The notes under the pieces: model-generated
Seen by the model: only the letters and a program-made list of their open reading frames with translations
Databases searched by the model: none
Told to the model about the DNA's origin: nothing
Part shown: one piece after another, positions 14,376 through 24,153 of the stretch
How positions within the stretch are numbered: the stretch's first letter is position 1
How the letters are laid out: the number at the start of each line of letters is the position of its first letter
Translations under genes and position numbers: made by a program
From: Bradyrhizobium canariense
Lineage (GTDB): Bacteria > Pseudomonadota > Alphaproteobacteria > Rhizobiales > Xanthobacteraceae
Length of the DNA stretch: 64,000 nt
Direction of reading: 5' to 3'
Assembly: GCF_019402665.1 (NCBI RefSeq)
Contig: NZ_VSST01000037.1
Location: forward strand, 62,001-126,000

Positions 14376-16561
14376 GGTCCGCCATGATCACCGACAAGAC
14401 TCTTCCTGACGTCTCCCGCCGTGCGCTTCTGACCGGCGGTCTCGCCACCGGCTTCCTGCTCGCCTTCCACCTGCCGCTGCGCGCCGCCGTCAACGAGCCG
14501 GAGCAGCCGCGTGACACCACCGACGGCAAGTTCGCGCCGAACGCGTTCATCCGGATCGAGGAGACCGGCCGCACCGTGCTCCTGATGCCGCAGGTCGAGA
14601 TGGGCCAGGGCGTCTATACCTCGATTGCGATGATCCTGGCCGAAGAGCTCGACGCCGATTGGGCAAAGGTTGCGGTGCTGCACGCGCCGCCCAACGATAA
14701 GCTCTACGCCAATCCTGCCTTCGGCTTGCAGGCCACGGGTGGTTCGACCTCGATCCGCGCCTGGTGGACACCATTGCGCGCAGCCGGCGCCAGTGCGCGC
14801 GCGATGCTGGTGCAGGCCGCAGCAGTGCAATGGCAGGTCGAGCCTGCAAGCTGCACCGCGTCGAAAGGCGAGGTCGTGCACGCCGCAAGCGGCCGCAAGC
14901 TTGGCTATGGCGAACTGGCACTGGCTGCACAGGGCCAGTCGCCGCCGAAAGACGTGCCGCTTAGGGATCCCAAGGATTTCGTGATCATCGGCCAGCCCTT
15001 GAAGCGGCTCGACACGCCGGACAAGGTCAACGGCAAGGCCGTGTACGGCATCGACGCGATCCTGCCCGGCATGAAGATCGCCGCGATAGCCAATTGCCCG
15101 GTCTTTGGCGGCAAGGTCGGCAAGGTCGACGACAGCGCGGCGGTGAAAATCCCGGGGGTGCGCAAGGTCGTGGTGCTCGAGGACACGGTCGCCGTGATCG
15201 GCGATCACATGTGGGCCGCGAAGAAAGGCCTCGATGCGCTCAAGATCGAGTGGAACGAGGGACCGAACGCGAAGCTCAGCACAAAGGATATCTGGCAGCA
15301 TCTGCGCGCCGCCAGCGAGAAGGACGGCGTGGTCGCGAAATCGGTCTGCGACATCGCCAAGGGGCTCGCAAGCGGCGACAGGTTCGAGGCGAGCTTCGAA
15401 CTGCCGTTCCTTGCGCATGCCTCGATGGAGCCGATCAACGCCACCGTTCACGTCAGGCCTGAAGCCTGCGAGATCTGGACCGGCACGCAGATCATGACGC
15501 GCGTGCAGTCGGAGGCGGCGAAGGCCGCGGGCCTCCCGGTCGACAAGGTGATCGTCAACCAGCATCTGCTCGGTGGCGGCTTCGGCCGCAAGCTCGAGCC
15601 GGACATGGTGGTGGCCGCCGTGAAGATCGCAAAACAGGTCGACTATCCCGTGAAGGTGATATGGACCCGTGAGGAGGACATCCAGCACGACGTCTACCGC
15701 CCGGTCTATCGCGACCAGGTCACGGCATCGCTGGTCGACGGCAAGGTCGCAGCGTGGAAGTACAAGGTCGCCGGCTCAGCCGTGCTGGCGCGCTGGCTGC
15801 CGCCGGCGTTCCAGAAGGGTATCGACATCGACGCGGTCGATGCCGCCGTGGATGCGCCCTACGACTTCGCCAACTTCCATGTCGAATATGTCCGCGCCGA
15901 ACCGCCGGCGGTGCCCACCGGCTTCTGGCGCGGCGTCGGTCCGAACAACAACGTGTTCGCGGTCGAATGCGCAATGGACGAGCTCGCGCGGAAGGCCGGC
16001 AAGGATCCGGTCGAATTCCGCCGCGCGATGCTGACCAAGAATCCGCGCATGCTCGCGGTGCTCAATCTCGCGGCCGAGAAATCCGGCTGGGGCCAACCGC
16101 TGCCCCCGCGCGTCGGTCGCGGCGTCTGCGTTCAGCCGTCGTTTGCGAGCTTCCTCGCCACCGTGGTCGAAGCGGAGATCGACGATATCGGCGAGATCGT
16201 GCTCCGCCGCATCGTCTCGGTGGTGGACACCGGCATCGCGGTCAATCCTGACACGGTGAAAGCGCAGATCGAGGGCGGCCTGGTGTTCGGCCTCACCGCC
16301 GCGCTCTACGGCGAGATCACCATCGAGAAGGGCCGCGTGCAGCAGTCGAATTTCCACGACTATCGCATGATGCGCATCAACGAGATGCCGAAGATCGAGG
16401 TCGTCGTGGTCAAGAGCGGCGAGGCGCCCGGCGGCATCGGCGAGGCCGGCGTCAATGCCGGACCGCCGGCGCTGCGCAACGCCATTTACGCGGCAACCGG
16501 CGTCGCGCTGCGGCGCCTGCCGATCGATCGGAAACTGCTGGCTGCGGGGAAAAAGGCATGA
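14372..16561 (+). CDS. Molybdopterin-binding large subunit of a xanthine oxidase-family hydroxylase (IorB-like)
   Basis: A 729-residue catalytic subunit. The N-terminus has a twin-arginine signal (SRRALLTGGLATGF), so the folded complex is exported by Tat to the periplasm. Mo-cofactor motifs are visible: GGSTSIRAWW, GGGFGRKLEPD, a GFWRGVGPNNN segment, and near the end the GIGEAGVN motif carrying the catalytic Glu. Relatives hydroxylate N-heterocycles or oxidise aldehydes. The substrate cannot be named from sequence. It overlaps both neighbours by ATGA and belongs to a three-gene operon without an FAD subunit, as is typical of the cytochrome-linked type. Confidence 0.92.
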   Translation: MRSAMITDKTLPDVSRRALLTGGLATGFLLAFHLPLRAAVNEPEQPRDTTDGKFAPNAFIRIEETGRTVLLMPQVEMGQGVYTSIAMILAEELDADWAKVAVLHAPPNDKLYANPAFGLQATGGSTSIRAWWTPLRAAGASARAMLVQAAAVQWQVEPASCTASKGEVVHAASGRKLGYGELALAAQGQSPPKDVPLRDPKDFVIIGQPLKRLDTPDKVNGKAVYGIDAILPGMKIAAIANCPVFGGKVGKVDDSAAVKIPGVRKVVVLEDTVAVIGDHMWAAKKGLDALKIEWNEGPNAKLSTKDIWQHLRAASEKDGVVAKSVCDIAKGLASGDRFEASFELPFLAHASMEPINATVHVRPEACEIWTGTQIMTRVQSEAAKAAGLPVDKVIVNQHLLGGGFGRKLEPDMVVAAVKIAKQVDYPVKVIWTREEDIQHDVYRPVYRDQVTASLVDGKVAAWKYKVAGSAVLARWLPPAFQKGIDIDAVDAAVDAPYDFANFHVEYVRAEPPAVPTGFWRGVGPNNNVFAVECAMDELARKAGKDPVEFRRAMLTKNPRMLAVLNLAAEKSGWGQPLPPRVGRGVCVQPSFASFLATVVEAEIDDIGEIVLRRIVSVVDTGIAVNPDTVKAQIEGGLVFGLTAALYGEITIEKGRVQQSNFHDYRMMRINEMPKIEVVVVKSGEAPGGIGEAGVNAGPPALRNAIYAATGVALRRLPIDRKLLAAGKKA

Positions 16562-17901
16562 GCGGCAAGATGCGTATCCTCACTGGCATCGTCGTGATCG
16601 CCATCGTCGCGGTGGTATCAGGCGTCTGGATCATCCGCGGGCCCGGCCCGCTCGACTTCGCCGGCGGCCCCAAGGTGGCGCTGGCGGATTACCGTGCCGG
16701 CAAGCCGACCGGCGTGCCGGCAAAGCTGGAGAAGGCGAGCCTGGTCGAACGCGGCGAATACCTCGCGAAGGCGGCCGACTGCATGGTCTGCCACACCAAG
16801 CCCGGCGAGAAGGACTATTCCGGCGGGCTCGGCTTCAAGCTGCCGTTCGGCACGCTCTATTCCACCAACATCACGCCGGACAAGGACACCGGCATCGGCA
16901 ATTACAGCGACCAGGATTTTCTCAACGCCGTCCAGCGCGGCAAGCGCCATGACGGCGCCCGGCTCTATCCGGCGATGCCCTACACGTCCTACACCTATAT
17001 GACGGACGAGGACGTGCTGGCGGTGAAGGCCTATCTGTTCAGCCTGCCGGCGGTGCGCGCGAAGCCGCCGGAGAACACGCTGTCGTTCCCGTTCAATCAG
17101 CGCTGGGCGATGATCTTTTGGTCGGTCGTGTTCAATCCCGACACGCGCTTTGCGCCTGATACGTCGAAGAGCCCGGGGTGGAATCGCGGCGCGTATCTCG
17201 TGGAGGCGCTGGCACATTGCGGCGAATGCCATACGCCGCGCAATCTCGGCTTTGCGCTGGACAACCGCAAGAAATTTGCGGGCGCGATCACGGCCGGCTG
17301 GCGCGCCTTCAACATCTCCTCCGACAAGGCCACTGGTCTCGGCAGCTGGCGCGACGAGGACCTGATCTCCTATCTGTCGCTCGGCCATGCGCCGGGCCAC
17401 GGCTCGGCGTCGGGTCCGATGGGTGAAGCGGTCGACCACAGTTTCAGCCAGTTCGCGCCTGAGGACATAAGCAGCATCGTCGCTTATTTGCGCAGCGTGC
17501 CGCCGCAGCCCTCGCCCGACCTGCCCGCAACCATCGCACCCATTGCCCCCGCCTCGCACAAGGACGGCGTTACGGCGGACGCGCGCGGCAAGAAAATGTT
17601 CGCCAGCGCCTGCGCCAGCTGTCACGGCTGGAGCGGCGAGAGCCCGGTCTCGCCGATGGCGACGCTGACCGGCACCTGGGCCGTCAACGACCCCGCCGCC
17701 ACCAACGTGGCGCAGATTGTGCTGTCCGGCACCAAGCGCCACACGCCCGACGGCGCGCTGTCGATGCCGGCGTTCGGTGAGGCGTATAGCGACGACGAGA
17801 TCGCGGCGGTGGCGAACTATGTCACGGCGCGGTTCGGGACGAAGGGGTCCAAGCTGACCGCGAAGGATGTGGCGGGGTTGAGGGAGCAGACGGCGGAGTA
17901 G
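16558..17901 (+). CDS. Membrane-anchored triheme cytochrome c, electron acceptor of the Mo hydroxylase
   Basis: A 447-residue cytochrome similar to the cytochrome subunit of membrane alcohol/aldehyde dehydrogenases. One TM anchor at about 8-27 is followed by three CxxCH haem sites: C75-MV-C78-H79, C221-GE-C224-H225 and C352-AS-C355-H356. Three cytochrome c domains of ~110-130 residues follow in order. It probably hands electrons from the 2Fe-2S subunit to quinone or a terminal oxidase. The start overlaps the stop of the Mo subunit (ATGA). Confidence 0.93.
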   Translation: MSGKMRILTGIVVIAIVAVVSGVWIIRGPGPLDFAGGPKVALADYRAGKPTGVPAKLEKASLVERGEYLAKAADCMVCHTKPGEKDYSGGLGFKLPFGTLYSTNITPDKDTGIGNYSDQDFLNAVQRGKRHDGARLYPAMPYTSYTYMTDEDVLAVKAYLFSLPAVRAKPPENTLSFPFNQRWAMIFWSVVFNPDTRFAPDTSKSPGWNRGAYLVEALAHCGECHTPRNLGFALDNRKKFAGAITAGWRAFNISSDKATGLGSWRDEDLISYLSLGHAPGHGSASGPMGEAVDHSFSQFAPEDISSIVAYLRSVPPQPSPDLPATIAPIAPASHKDGVTADARGKKMFASACASCHGWSGESPVSPMATLTGTWAVNDPAATNVAQIVLSGTKRHTPDGALSMPAFGEAYSDDEIAAVANYVTARFGTKGSKLTAKDVAGLREQTAE

Positions 17902-17909
17902 GCCCCATT

Positions 17910-18030
17910 GTCGTCCTGGCGAAAGCCAGGACCCATTACCCCGACTGCCTGTTTGATACGACACTTTGGACCGCGAGCCTGCCCATTACCACGGCCGGTG
18001 GTAATGGGTCCTGGCTTTCGCCAGGACGAC
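17910..18030. repeat. Intergenic palindromic element, family A copy 1, with perfect 31-bp inverted ends
   Basis: The first 31 bases (17910-17940, starting GTCGTCCTGGCGAAAG) are the exact reverse complement of the last 31 (18000-18030). A nested inverted repeat CCCATTACCAC/GTGGTAATGGG lies inside the right half. The element separates two convergent genes. Both strands carry a spurious frame beginning MSSWRKPGPIT, which should not be annotated. A second copy is at 61750. Confidence 0.9.
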
Positions 18031-18059
18031 ACTGAGTGTGTGGTGAGCTACGCGAGAAC

Positions 18060-18884
18060 TCAGCTCAACCAGAATTTCGGCGTCGCCGGCTCCAGCCGGC
18101 CGCCCGCGCGCACCGGGGCAATCCGCAGTGCGAGCCCTGTCGCGTCATCGGTCTCCACGGCGACGCCGCTGAGCGTCGCCGCGCCCGCCGCCGGCTCGAA
18201 GCGGCCTGACGGGATTCCGGAGGTGAACCTCCGCAGCGGCTCTTCCTTCTGCATGCCGATGATGGAATCGTAGTCGCCGGTCATGCCGGCATCGGTCATG
18301 TAGGCGGTGCCGCCTGACAGGATCTGGTGGTCGGCGGTCGGCACATGGGTGTGGGTGCCGACGACGAGGCTGGCGCGGCCGTCGCAGAAGAAGCCGATGC
18401 CCTGCTTCTCGCTGCTCGCCTCGCAATGGAAGTCGACGACGATGGCGTCCGCGGCGATGCCGAGCGGGCAGGCGCCGAGCTCGCGCTCCAGCGCTGCGAA
18501 GGGATCGTCGAACGGGGTCATGAAGACGCGGCCCAAAGCGTTGACGACGAGCGCATGCTTGCCGTTCTTGGTCTCGACCAATGCGGCGCCGCGGCCGGGC
18601 GTACCGCGCGGATAGTTCGCCGGCCGCACCAAACGCTCGGCGCGCTCGATGAATACGAGTGCTTCGCGCTGGTCCCATGAGTGATTGCCGAGCGTCACCG
18701 CGTCGGCGCCGGCATCGAGAAACTCCTGATAGATCGCTTCCGTGATGCCGAAGCCGCCGGCGGAATTCTCGCCGTTGACGACGACGAAATCGAGCGACCA
18801 GTCCTTGACCATGCCGGGCAGATATTCGGCGATGGCATTGCGCCCGGCACGGCCGACGACATCACCCACGAACAGAATGCGCAA
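18060..18884 (-). CDS. YmdB-like (TIGR00282) metallophosphoesterase
   Basis: A 274-residue cytoplasmic phosphodiesterase. Metal-binding motifs appear as MRILFVGDVVGRAGR, VVNGENSAGGFG, TLGNHSWDQRE, VDFHCEASSEKQ and VGTHTHVPTAD, the full set of the family whose members act on 2',3'-cyclic nucleotides (Bacillus YmdB). Substrate here is inferred from family only. Its first 23 bases overlap the end of the folate cyclo-ligase gene, so the two form an operon behind 6S RNA. Confidence 0.9.
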   Translation of the reverse strand: MRILFVGDVVGRAGRNAIAEYLPGMVKDWSLDFVVVNGENSAGGFGITEAIYQEFLDAGADAVTLGNHSWDQREALVFIERAERLVRPANYPRGTPGRGAALVETKNGKHALVVNALGRVFMTPFDDPFAALERELGACPLGIAADAIVVDFHCEASSEKQGIGFFCDGRASLVVGTHTHVPTADHQILSGGTAYMTDAGMTGDYDSIIGMQKEEPLRRFTSGIPSGRFEPAAGAATLSGVAVETDDATGLALRIAPVRAGGRLEPATPKFWLS

Positions 18885-19458
18885 CTTCAGAACTCCGGAA
18901 ATCGAATACGTCGGATTCCGTTAGCACATAATCCAGCGCGACGTCGTGGGATAGTGCCGGAACCGCCTTGATCTCCTGCGCTGCAAAAGCGAGCCCGATG
19001 CCGACGATGGTCTTGGTTTTTCGCAGATGCGCGAAGGTGTGGTCGTAGTGCCCCGCGCCATAGCCGATGCGGTGGCCGAGACGATCGAAGGCAGCGAGCG
19101 GCGTCAGCATGATGTCGGGAATGACTTCAGCGGCCCCAGGCGACGGCTCGGGAATGCCGAGCGGGCCGAGCATCAGGCGATCGTTCGGATTGAAGATGCG
19201 GAAGATCAGCGACTGGCCGCGCGCGGTGACGCAAGGCAGTGCGAGCCGGGCACCCTGCTCTGCGAGCGTCTTCAGTAGCGGCATCGGATCGATCTCGCTG
19301 CGGATCGGCGAATAGCCTGACACAATGCTGCCGGGCAGGAGCTGGAACGGCAGCCCGCGCTTGGCGAGCTTGGCGGCGGCGGCGGTGCGTTTCTTTTCGC
19401 TCAGCGCATCGCGCGCCGCGAGGGCTTTGGCGCGGAGTTCGGCTTTGGTGTTGGACAT
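18862..19458 (-). CDS. 5-formyltetrahydrofolate cyclo-ligase
   Basis: A 198-residue enzyme (YgfA/MTHFS family) converting 5-formyl-THF to 5,10-methenyl-THF with ATP. The ATP/folate motif is visible in LTPLAAFDRLGHRIGYGAGHYD, preceded by PLGIPEPSPGA. An N-terminal basic helix (RAKALAARDAL) is typical. It lies just downstream of 6S RNA, the arrangement seen in many proteobacteria, and its 3' end overlaps the YmdB-like gene. Confidence 0.93.
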   Translation of the reverse strand: MSNTKAELRAKALAARDALSEKKRTAAAAKLAKRGLPFQLLPGSIVSGYSPIRSEIDPMPLLKTLAEQGARLALPCVTARGQSLIFRIFNPNDRLMLGPLGIPEPSPGAAEVIPDIMLTPLAAFDRLGHRIGYGAGHYDHTFAHLRKTKTIVGIGLAFAAQEIKAVPALSHDVALDYVLTESDVFDFRSSEVAHSVRG

Positions 19459-19492
19459 GTGCGCTTGCTCCGAAGGCGAAGTCTTGCTCCGC

Positions 19493-19616
19493 TGTCATCG
19501 CCCGCCTTGTGCGCCCTTGCGCACTGGGGCGGGCGATCCAGTATTCCAGAGACGCCAGTAATCAAATTTCGACGCCGCGGCGTACTGGATGCCCCGGTCA
19601 AGCCGGGGCATGACAC
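19493..19616. repeat. Intergenic palindromic element, family B copy 1
   Basis: Ends TGTCATCGCCCG and CGGGGCATGACAC are imperfect inverted copies; each arm contains its own small stem followed by ATCCAGTAT or its complement GTACTGGAT, and the core GCCGCGGCGTACTGGAT. Related copies are at 42225 and 60013. It lies between 6S RNA and the folate cyclo-ligase gene, so it would be transcribed if the two are read together. Confidence 0.8.
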
Positions 19617-19639
19617 CTGTTGAATTGGCCGCAGTCGTT

Positions 19640-19803
19640 TCAACAGGCACAAACCAAGCAAACAAAAGTGCGAAGCCGCGAACGCCGTTGAAGCACTCGA
19701 TCCCGGAGTTCCCTACGAAAGTAGGTGGGCACCATATGTCCGAGCCCACGGGCCCGGCCAGGGACAGTTCCCTAAAGGATCGATAAGGCCCCGGGGATAA
19801 TGG
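19640..19803 (-). ncRNA. ssrS: 6S RNA (ends approximate)
   Basis: Located between zapA and the folate cyclo-ligase gene on the same strand, the conserved position of 6S RNA. The minus strand can form the expected long hairpin: CGATCC (19782-19777) pairs with GGATCG (19703-19698), a terminal stem GTGGGC/GCCCAC encloses a loop (19749-19725), and small side stems AGGGA/TCCCT and CCTAC/GTAGG border the central bubble. 6S RNA binds the sigma-70 RNA polymerase by mimicking an open promoter and restrains transcription in stationary phase. The sequence also agrees with my memory of the Bradyrhizobium 6S RNA. Exact 5' and 3' ends are not determined here. Confidence 0.85.
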
Positions 19804-19876
19804 CTCCTGACGCGCGTCGCAGCCCCGCTCGGGCAATGTAACAACGATGCTGACGAATCGCCAGCCCGGTGAACGG

Positions 19877-20260
19877 TCAGCCGATGGCGATCCCGTTGCC
19901 GACGGTGCGGTTCAGGACCTGGGTCGACTTCTCGATGCGCTCGGCCGCGGAGTTCAGTGCGTTCACGACCGCGGTCTGGGTCAGCCGGGCGCGCTCGACC
20001 GCGGCGTTGCGGAAATCCCGCAGTTCGGTCAGCTCCTGCTCCATGGTCCGGATGCGGTTGCCGGCGTCGACCAATTCGTCGCAGACGGTCAGCGCCGCCA
20101 TCACGGTGAGCCTGGCATCACCGATCTCGCCGAACTTTCCGCGCAGCGACTGAATCCGCGTCTCCAGGCTTTCGGCGAGCTTGAGCAGCCGCACCTCCTG
20201 GCCCTCCTCGCAGGCCATGCGGTATTGCCGGCCGTTGATGGTGACGTTGATGTGGCTCAT
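19877..20260 (-). CDS. zapA: Cell division protein ZapA
   Basis: A 127-residue FtsZ-ring accessory protein. The N-terminus MSHINVTINGRQYRMACEEG is the canonical ZapA fold start, followed by LLKLAESLETRI and a C-terminal coiled coil that forms the tetramer. It cross-links FtsZ protofilaments. Its start overlaps the stop of the upstream DUF4164 gene (ATGA), and 6S RNA follows downstream. Confidence 0.93.
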   Translation of the reverse strand: MSHINVTINGRQYRMACEEGQEVRLLKLAESLETRIQSLRGKFGEIGDARLTVMAALTVCDELVDAGNRIRTMEQELTELRDFRNAAVERARLTQTAVVNALNSAAERIEKSTQVLNRTVGNGIAIG

Positions 20261-20577
20261 CCGTCCTCTCCGGTATCGAGCACCGAACGTATCGTGACGA
20301 TCGCGGAATCCAGCCGATCGGAGATCTCGCGACTGGAGCGCTCGAGCTTGCGCGCCTTCACCAGCGCGCCGTCGAGCTCGTCGGCAAGCCGCGAGCGGTC
20401 CGCGCCCAGCGCCTGGATCCGCGCAGCGAGCTCGTTCTCGTCGCGATCGGCGTCGCGCCGCCGCTCCACCGCGCTTTCGAGCGAGTCGAGCGCCGCCATG
20501 AGCCTGCGGGTCGCGATCTCGATCTCGACGGCCGAGGACTCGGTCATGGCAGAGCTGTTGGATACGCGATCGTTCAT
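20257..20577 (-). CDS. DUF4164-type coiled-coil protein paired with ZapA
   Basis: A 106-residue, mostly helical, strongly charged protein (segments RRLMAALDSLESAVERRRD and ELAARIQALGADRSRLADEL) that looks like a short coiled coil. It is encoded directly ahead of zapA with a four-base overlap, a pairing common in Rhizobiales. A role as a division-site partner of ZapA is suggested by context only. Confidence 0.8.
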   Translation of the reverse strand: MNDRVSNSSAMTESSAVEIEIATRRLMAALDSLESAVERRRDADRDENELAARIQALGADRSRLADELDGALVKARKLERSSREISDRLDSAIVTIRSVLDTGEDG

Positions 20578-20865
20578 GCAGTCAGCGGCGGAACCTGTGG
20601 CCTATCCCCTGGGGGCTTGCCGTCCGGCAAAAGACTCGGTTCGGCAAGCGGTTAGAAGCAGAAATTTACGTGGCAAGCTAGCGGAGCGCAACGCCGCCAC
20701 GAAACTATGCACTGCTAAGCAACTTTTGCGGCCAAACCGGCGTTTGATTGCCTTGGCCTGTCGGAACCGAGATGCTATCCCAGCCGCGACCCCAGCGGCC
20801 GAAAGGCTCCTTCCGGCGCGGCCAAATCCAGCCACAAGCGCCTCATTTCAGACGGATTTTCAGAC

Positions 20866-22851
20866 ATGACGCAGGTCGACCACAACCGTATGGCCAATGC
20901 GATCCGCGGCCTCGCCATGGACGGCGTCGAGAAGGCGAAATCGGGTCATCCGGGCCTGCCGATGGGCGCCGCCGACATGGCGACCGTGCTGTTCACGCAA
21001 TTCCTGAAATTCGACGTCGCCGCGCTGGACTGGCCGGACCGGGACCGCTTCGTGCTCTCGGCCGGGCACGGCTCGATGCTGATCTATTCGCTGCTGTATC
21101 TGATCGGCAGCCCCGAGATGACGATCGACCAGCTCAAGGACTTTCGCCAGCTGGGATCGCTGACGCCGGGACATCCCGAGCACGGCCACACCAAGGGCAT
21201 CGAGACCACCACCGGTCCGCTCGGCCAGGGCATTTCCACCGCTGTCGGCATGGCGCTCGCCGAGAAGATGCTCGCCGCCGAGTTCGGCAAAAAGATCGTC
21301 GATCACCATACCTATGTGATCGCTTCCGACGGCGATTTGATGGAAGGCGTGTCGCAGGAAGCGATCGCGTTGGCCGGGCACTGGAAGCTCAACAAGCTGA
21401 TCGTGCTCTACGACGACAACGGCATCTCGATCGACGGCCCGACCTCGCTTTCCGATTCCGTGGACCAGGTGAAGCGGTTCAAGGCGTGCGGCTGGGCGGC
21501 CGAGAAGATCGACGGTCATGACCAGGCTGCGATATCAGCCGCGATCACGCGCGCGCAGAAATCAAACAAGCCGACGCTGATCGCCTGCCGCACCACCATC
21601 GGCTTCGGCGCGCCGCACAAGGCCGGCACCAACAAGGTGCACGGCGAAGCGCTCGGTGCCGACGAACTCAAGGCCGCCAAGGAAAATCTCGGCATTTCGC
21701 TGGAGCCGTTCTCGGTGCCCGACGACGTGCTCAAGGCCTGGCGCGCGGCCGGCAGCCGCGGCGCGGCGGCACGACAGGAATGGGAAGCAAGGCTCGGCGA
21801 ACTCGGCAGCCGCAAGCGCGCCGAGTTCGAGCGACGGCTGCGCCACGAGCGCCCAGCGGCGCTGGCGAAGGCGTTCAAAGGCTACAAGAAGGAGCTCTTG
21901 GAAAAGCCGATGAATGCGGCGACCCGCAAATCCTCCGAAGCCGTGATCGAAGTGATTGCTGGCGCGATGCCGATGGAATTTCTGGCGGGCTCGGCCGACC
22001 TCACCGGCTCCAACAACAACAAGGCGAAGTCGGCAACCGCGTTCTCGGCCAAGACGCCGAAGGGCCGCTTCATCCATTACGGCATCCGCGAGCACGGCAT
22101 GTGCGCGGCGATGAACGGCATCTTCCTGCACGGTGGTTTTGCGCCGAACGGCGCGACCTTCCTGGTGTTCACCGATTATGCGCGGCCGGCAATGCGGCTC
22201 GCCGCGTTGATGGGGACCGGGGTCGTTTATGTGATGACCCATGATTCTATCGGCCTCGGGGAGGACGGCCCGACCCACCAGCCGGTCGAGCATCTCTCGG
22301 CACTTCGCGCCATTCCCAATATGCGCGTGTTCCGCCCGTGCGATTCCATCGAGGTTGCCGAGTGCTGGGAGCTCGCGCTCAACCGCATCGACGGCCCGAC
22401 GGTGCTGGCGCTGACCCGTCAGAACCTGCCGCAGCTGCGCACCACCGCACCGAACGAAAGCCCCTGCCGGTTTGGTGCCTACGAACTGGTGGCCGCCCAG
22501 GGCGAAGCAAAGGCGACGCTGTTCGCCTCGGGCTCCGAAGTGGAGATGGCCGTGGCCGCCCAGAAGCAGCTCGCCGAGCGCGGCATTCCGACCCGGGTGG
22601 TTTCGGTTCCCTCGCTTGAGCTCCTGTTAGCGCAACCAAAGGAGCGCCGCGACGAGATCATCGGCAACGCCCCCATCAAGGTCGCGATCGAGGCCGCCGT
22701 GCGCTGGGGCTGGGACGCCGTGATCGGCCAGGATGGCGAATTTATCGGCATGCACTCCTTCGGCGCCAGCGCCCCTCTCAACAAGGTATTCCAGCACTTT
22801 GGCATTACCGCCGAGGCCGCGGTTAACGCCGTTCTGAAACGCGTTTCCTGA
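20866..22851 (+). CDS. tkt: Transketolase
   Basis: A 661-residue thiamine-diphosphate enzyme of the pentose phosphate and Calvin cycles, moving two-carbon ketol units between sugar phosphates. The N-terminal ThDP domain shows KSGHPGLPMGAADMA and the binding motif SDGDLMEGVSQEA...N; the pyrimidine domain shows FIHYGIREHGMCAAMNG and the ketose-binding DGPTHQPVEHL. Length is normal. It opens a plus-strand run of carbon-metabolism genes. The ~290-bp divergent gap to the zapA operon carries its promoter. Confidence 0.96.
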   Translation: MTQVDHNRMANAIRGLAMDGVEKAKSGHPGLPMGAADMATVLFTQFLKFDVAALDWPDRDRFVLSAGHGSMLIYSLLYLIGSPEMTIDQLKDFRQLGSLTPGHPEHGHTKGIETTTGPLGQGISTAVGMALAEKMLAAEFGKKIVDHHTYVIASDGDLMEGVSQEAIALAGHWKLNKLIVLYDDNGISIDGPTSLSDSVDQVKRFKACGWAAEKIDGHDQAAISAAITRAQKSNKPTLIACRTTIGFGAPHKAGTNKVHGEALGADELKAAKENLGISLEPFSVPDDVLKAWRAAGSRGAAARQEWEARLGELGSRKRAEFERRLRHERPAALAKAFKGYKKELLEKPMNAATRKSSEAVIEVIAGAMPMEFLAGSADLTGSNNNKAKSATAFSAKTPKGRFIHYGIREHGMCAAMNGIFLHGGFAPNGATFLVFTDYARPAMRLAALMGTGVVYVMTHDSIGLGEDGPTHQPVEHLSALRAIPNMRVFRPCDSIEVAECWELALNRIDGPTVLALTRQNLPQLRTTAPNESPCRFGAYELVAAQGEAKATLFASGSEVEMAVAAQKQLAERGIPTRVVSVPSLELLLAQPKERRDEIIGNAPIKVAIEAAVRWGWDAVIGQDGEFIGMHSFGASAPLNKVFQHFGITAEAAVNAVLKRVS

Positions 22852-22903
22852 GAGTTGAGATTGCCGAAAAAAAGGACTACCTAACTCTCATATGATCAAG
22901 CCC

Positions 22904-22959
22904 CGCCCGGCCGAACCGGGCGTCCGCCCTAAAAAAACCCTCGCAGGCGCGCTAGCGCG
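22904..22959 (+). promoter_or_regulatory. Paired palindromes in the tkt-gap gap
   Basis: CGCCCGG-CCGAA-CCGGGCG (about 22904-22922) can form a seven-pair hairpin and is followed by an A-run, then by the 12-bp palindrome CGCGCTAGCGCG (22948-22959). The hairpin is not followed by T residues on the plus strand, so it is not a standard terminator of tkt. It may be a leader structure or an operator of gap. Role unknown. Confidence 0.3.
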
Positions 22960-22997
22960 TTGTGCGGGATGACAACGGTCATTGAAGGAGACGAAAC

Positions 22998-24005
<1,008 letters not shown>

Positions 24006-24016
24006 CTCCGCTCTCG

Positions 24017-24143
24017 TGTCCCGGACGCGATGCAGCGTGAAGCGCTGCGTCGCAGAGCCGGGGCCCATTCAACCGCGGGACTCGCCGCAATTTGGGTCCC
24101 GGTTCTGCACGGCGGCACTACGCGCCGCGGTGCGCCCGGGACA
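24017..24143. repeat. Intergenic palindromic element, family F copy 1, directly ahead of pgk
   Basis: It runs from TGTCCCGGACGCG to GCGCCCGGGACA, with internal words GCGTGAAGCGCTGC and GCAGAGCCGGGGCCC and a complementary right half with GGGTCCCGG. It ends only 10 bases before the pgk start, so it must lie in the pgk leader if gap and pgk are co-transcribed. A relative lies at 56713. Confidence 0.8.
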
Positions 24144-24153
24144 AGGGCCTCCG

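Noticed and set aside
17908..18032. Short ORFs on both strands starting MSSWRKPGPIT
   Set aside because: They are produced by the perfect palindrome of repeat family A and have no ribosome site or homology beyond the repeat itself.
22904..22935. Hairpin after tkt as a Rho-independent terminator
   Set aside because: The stem is followed by A residues, not T, on the plus strand.
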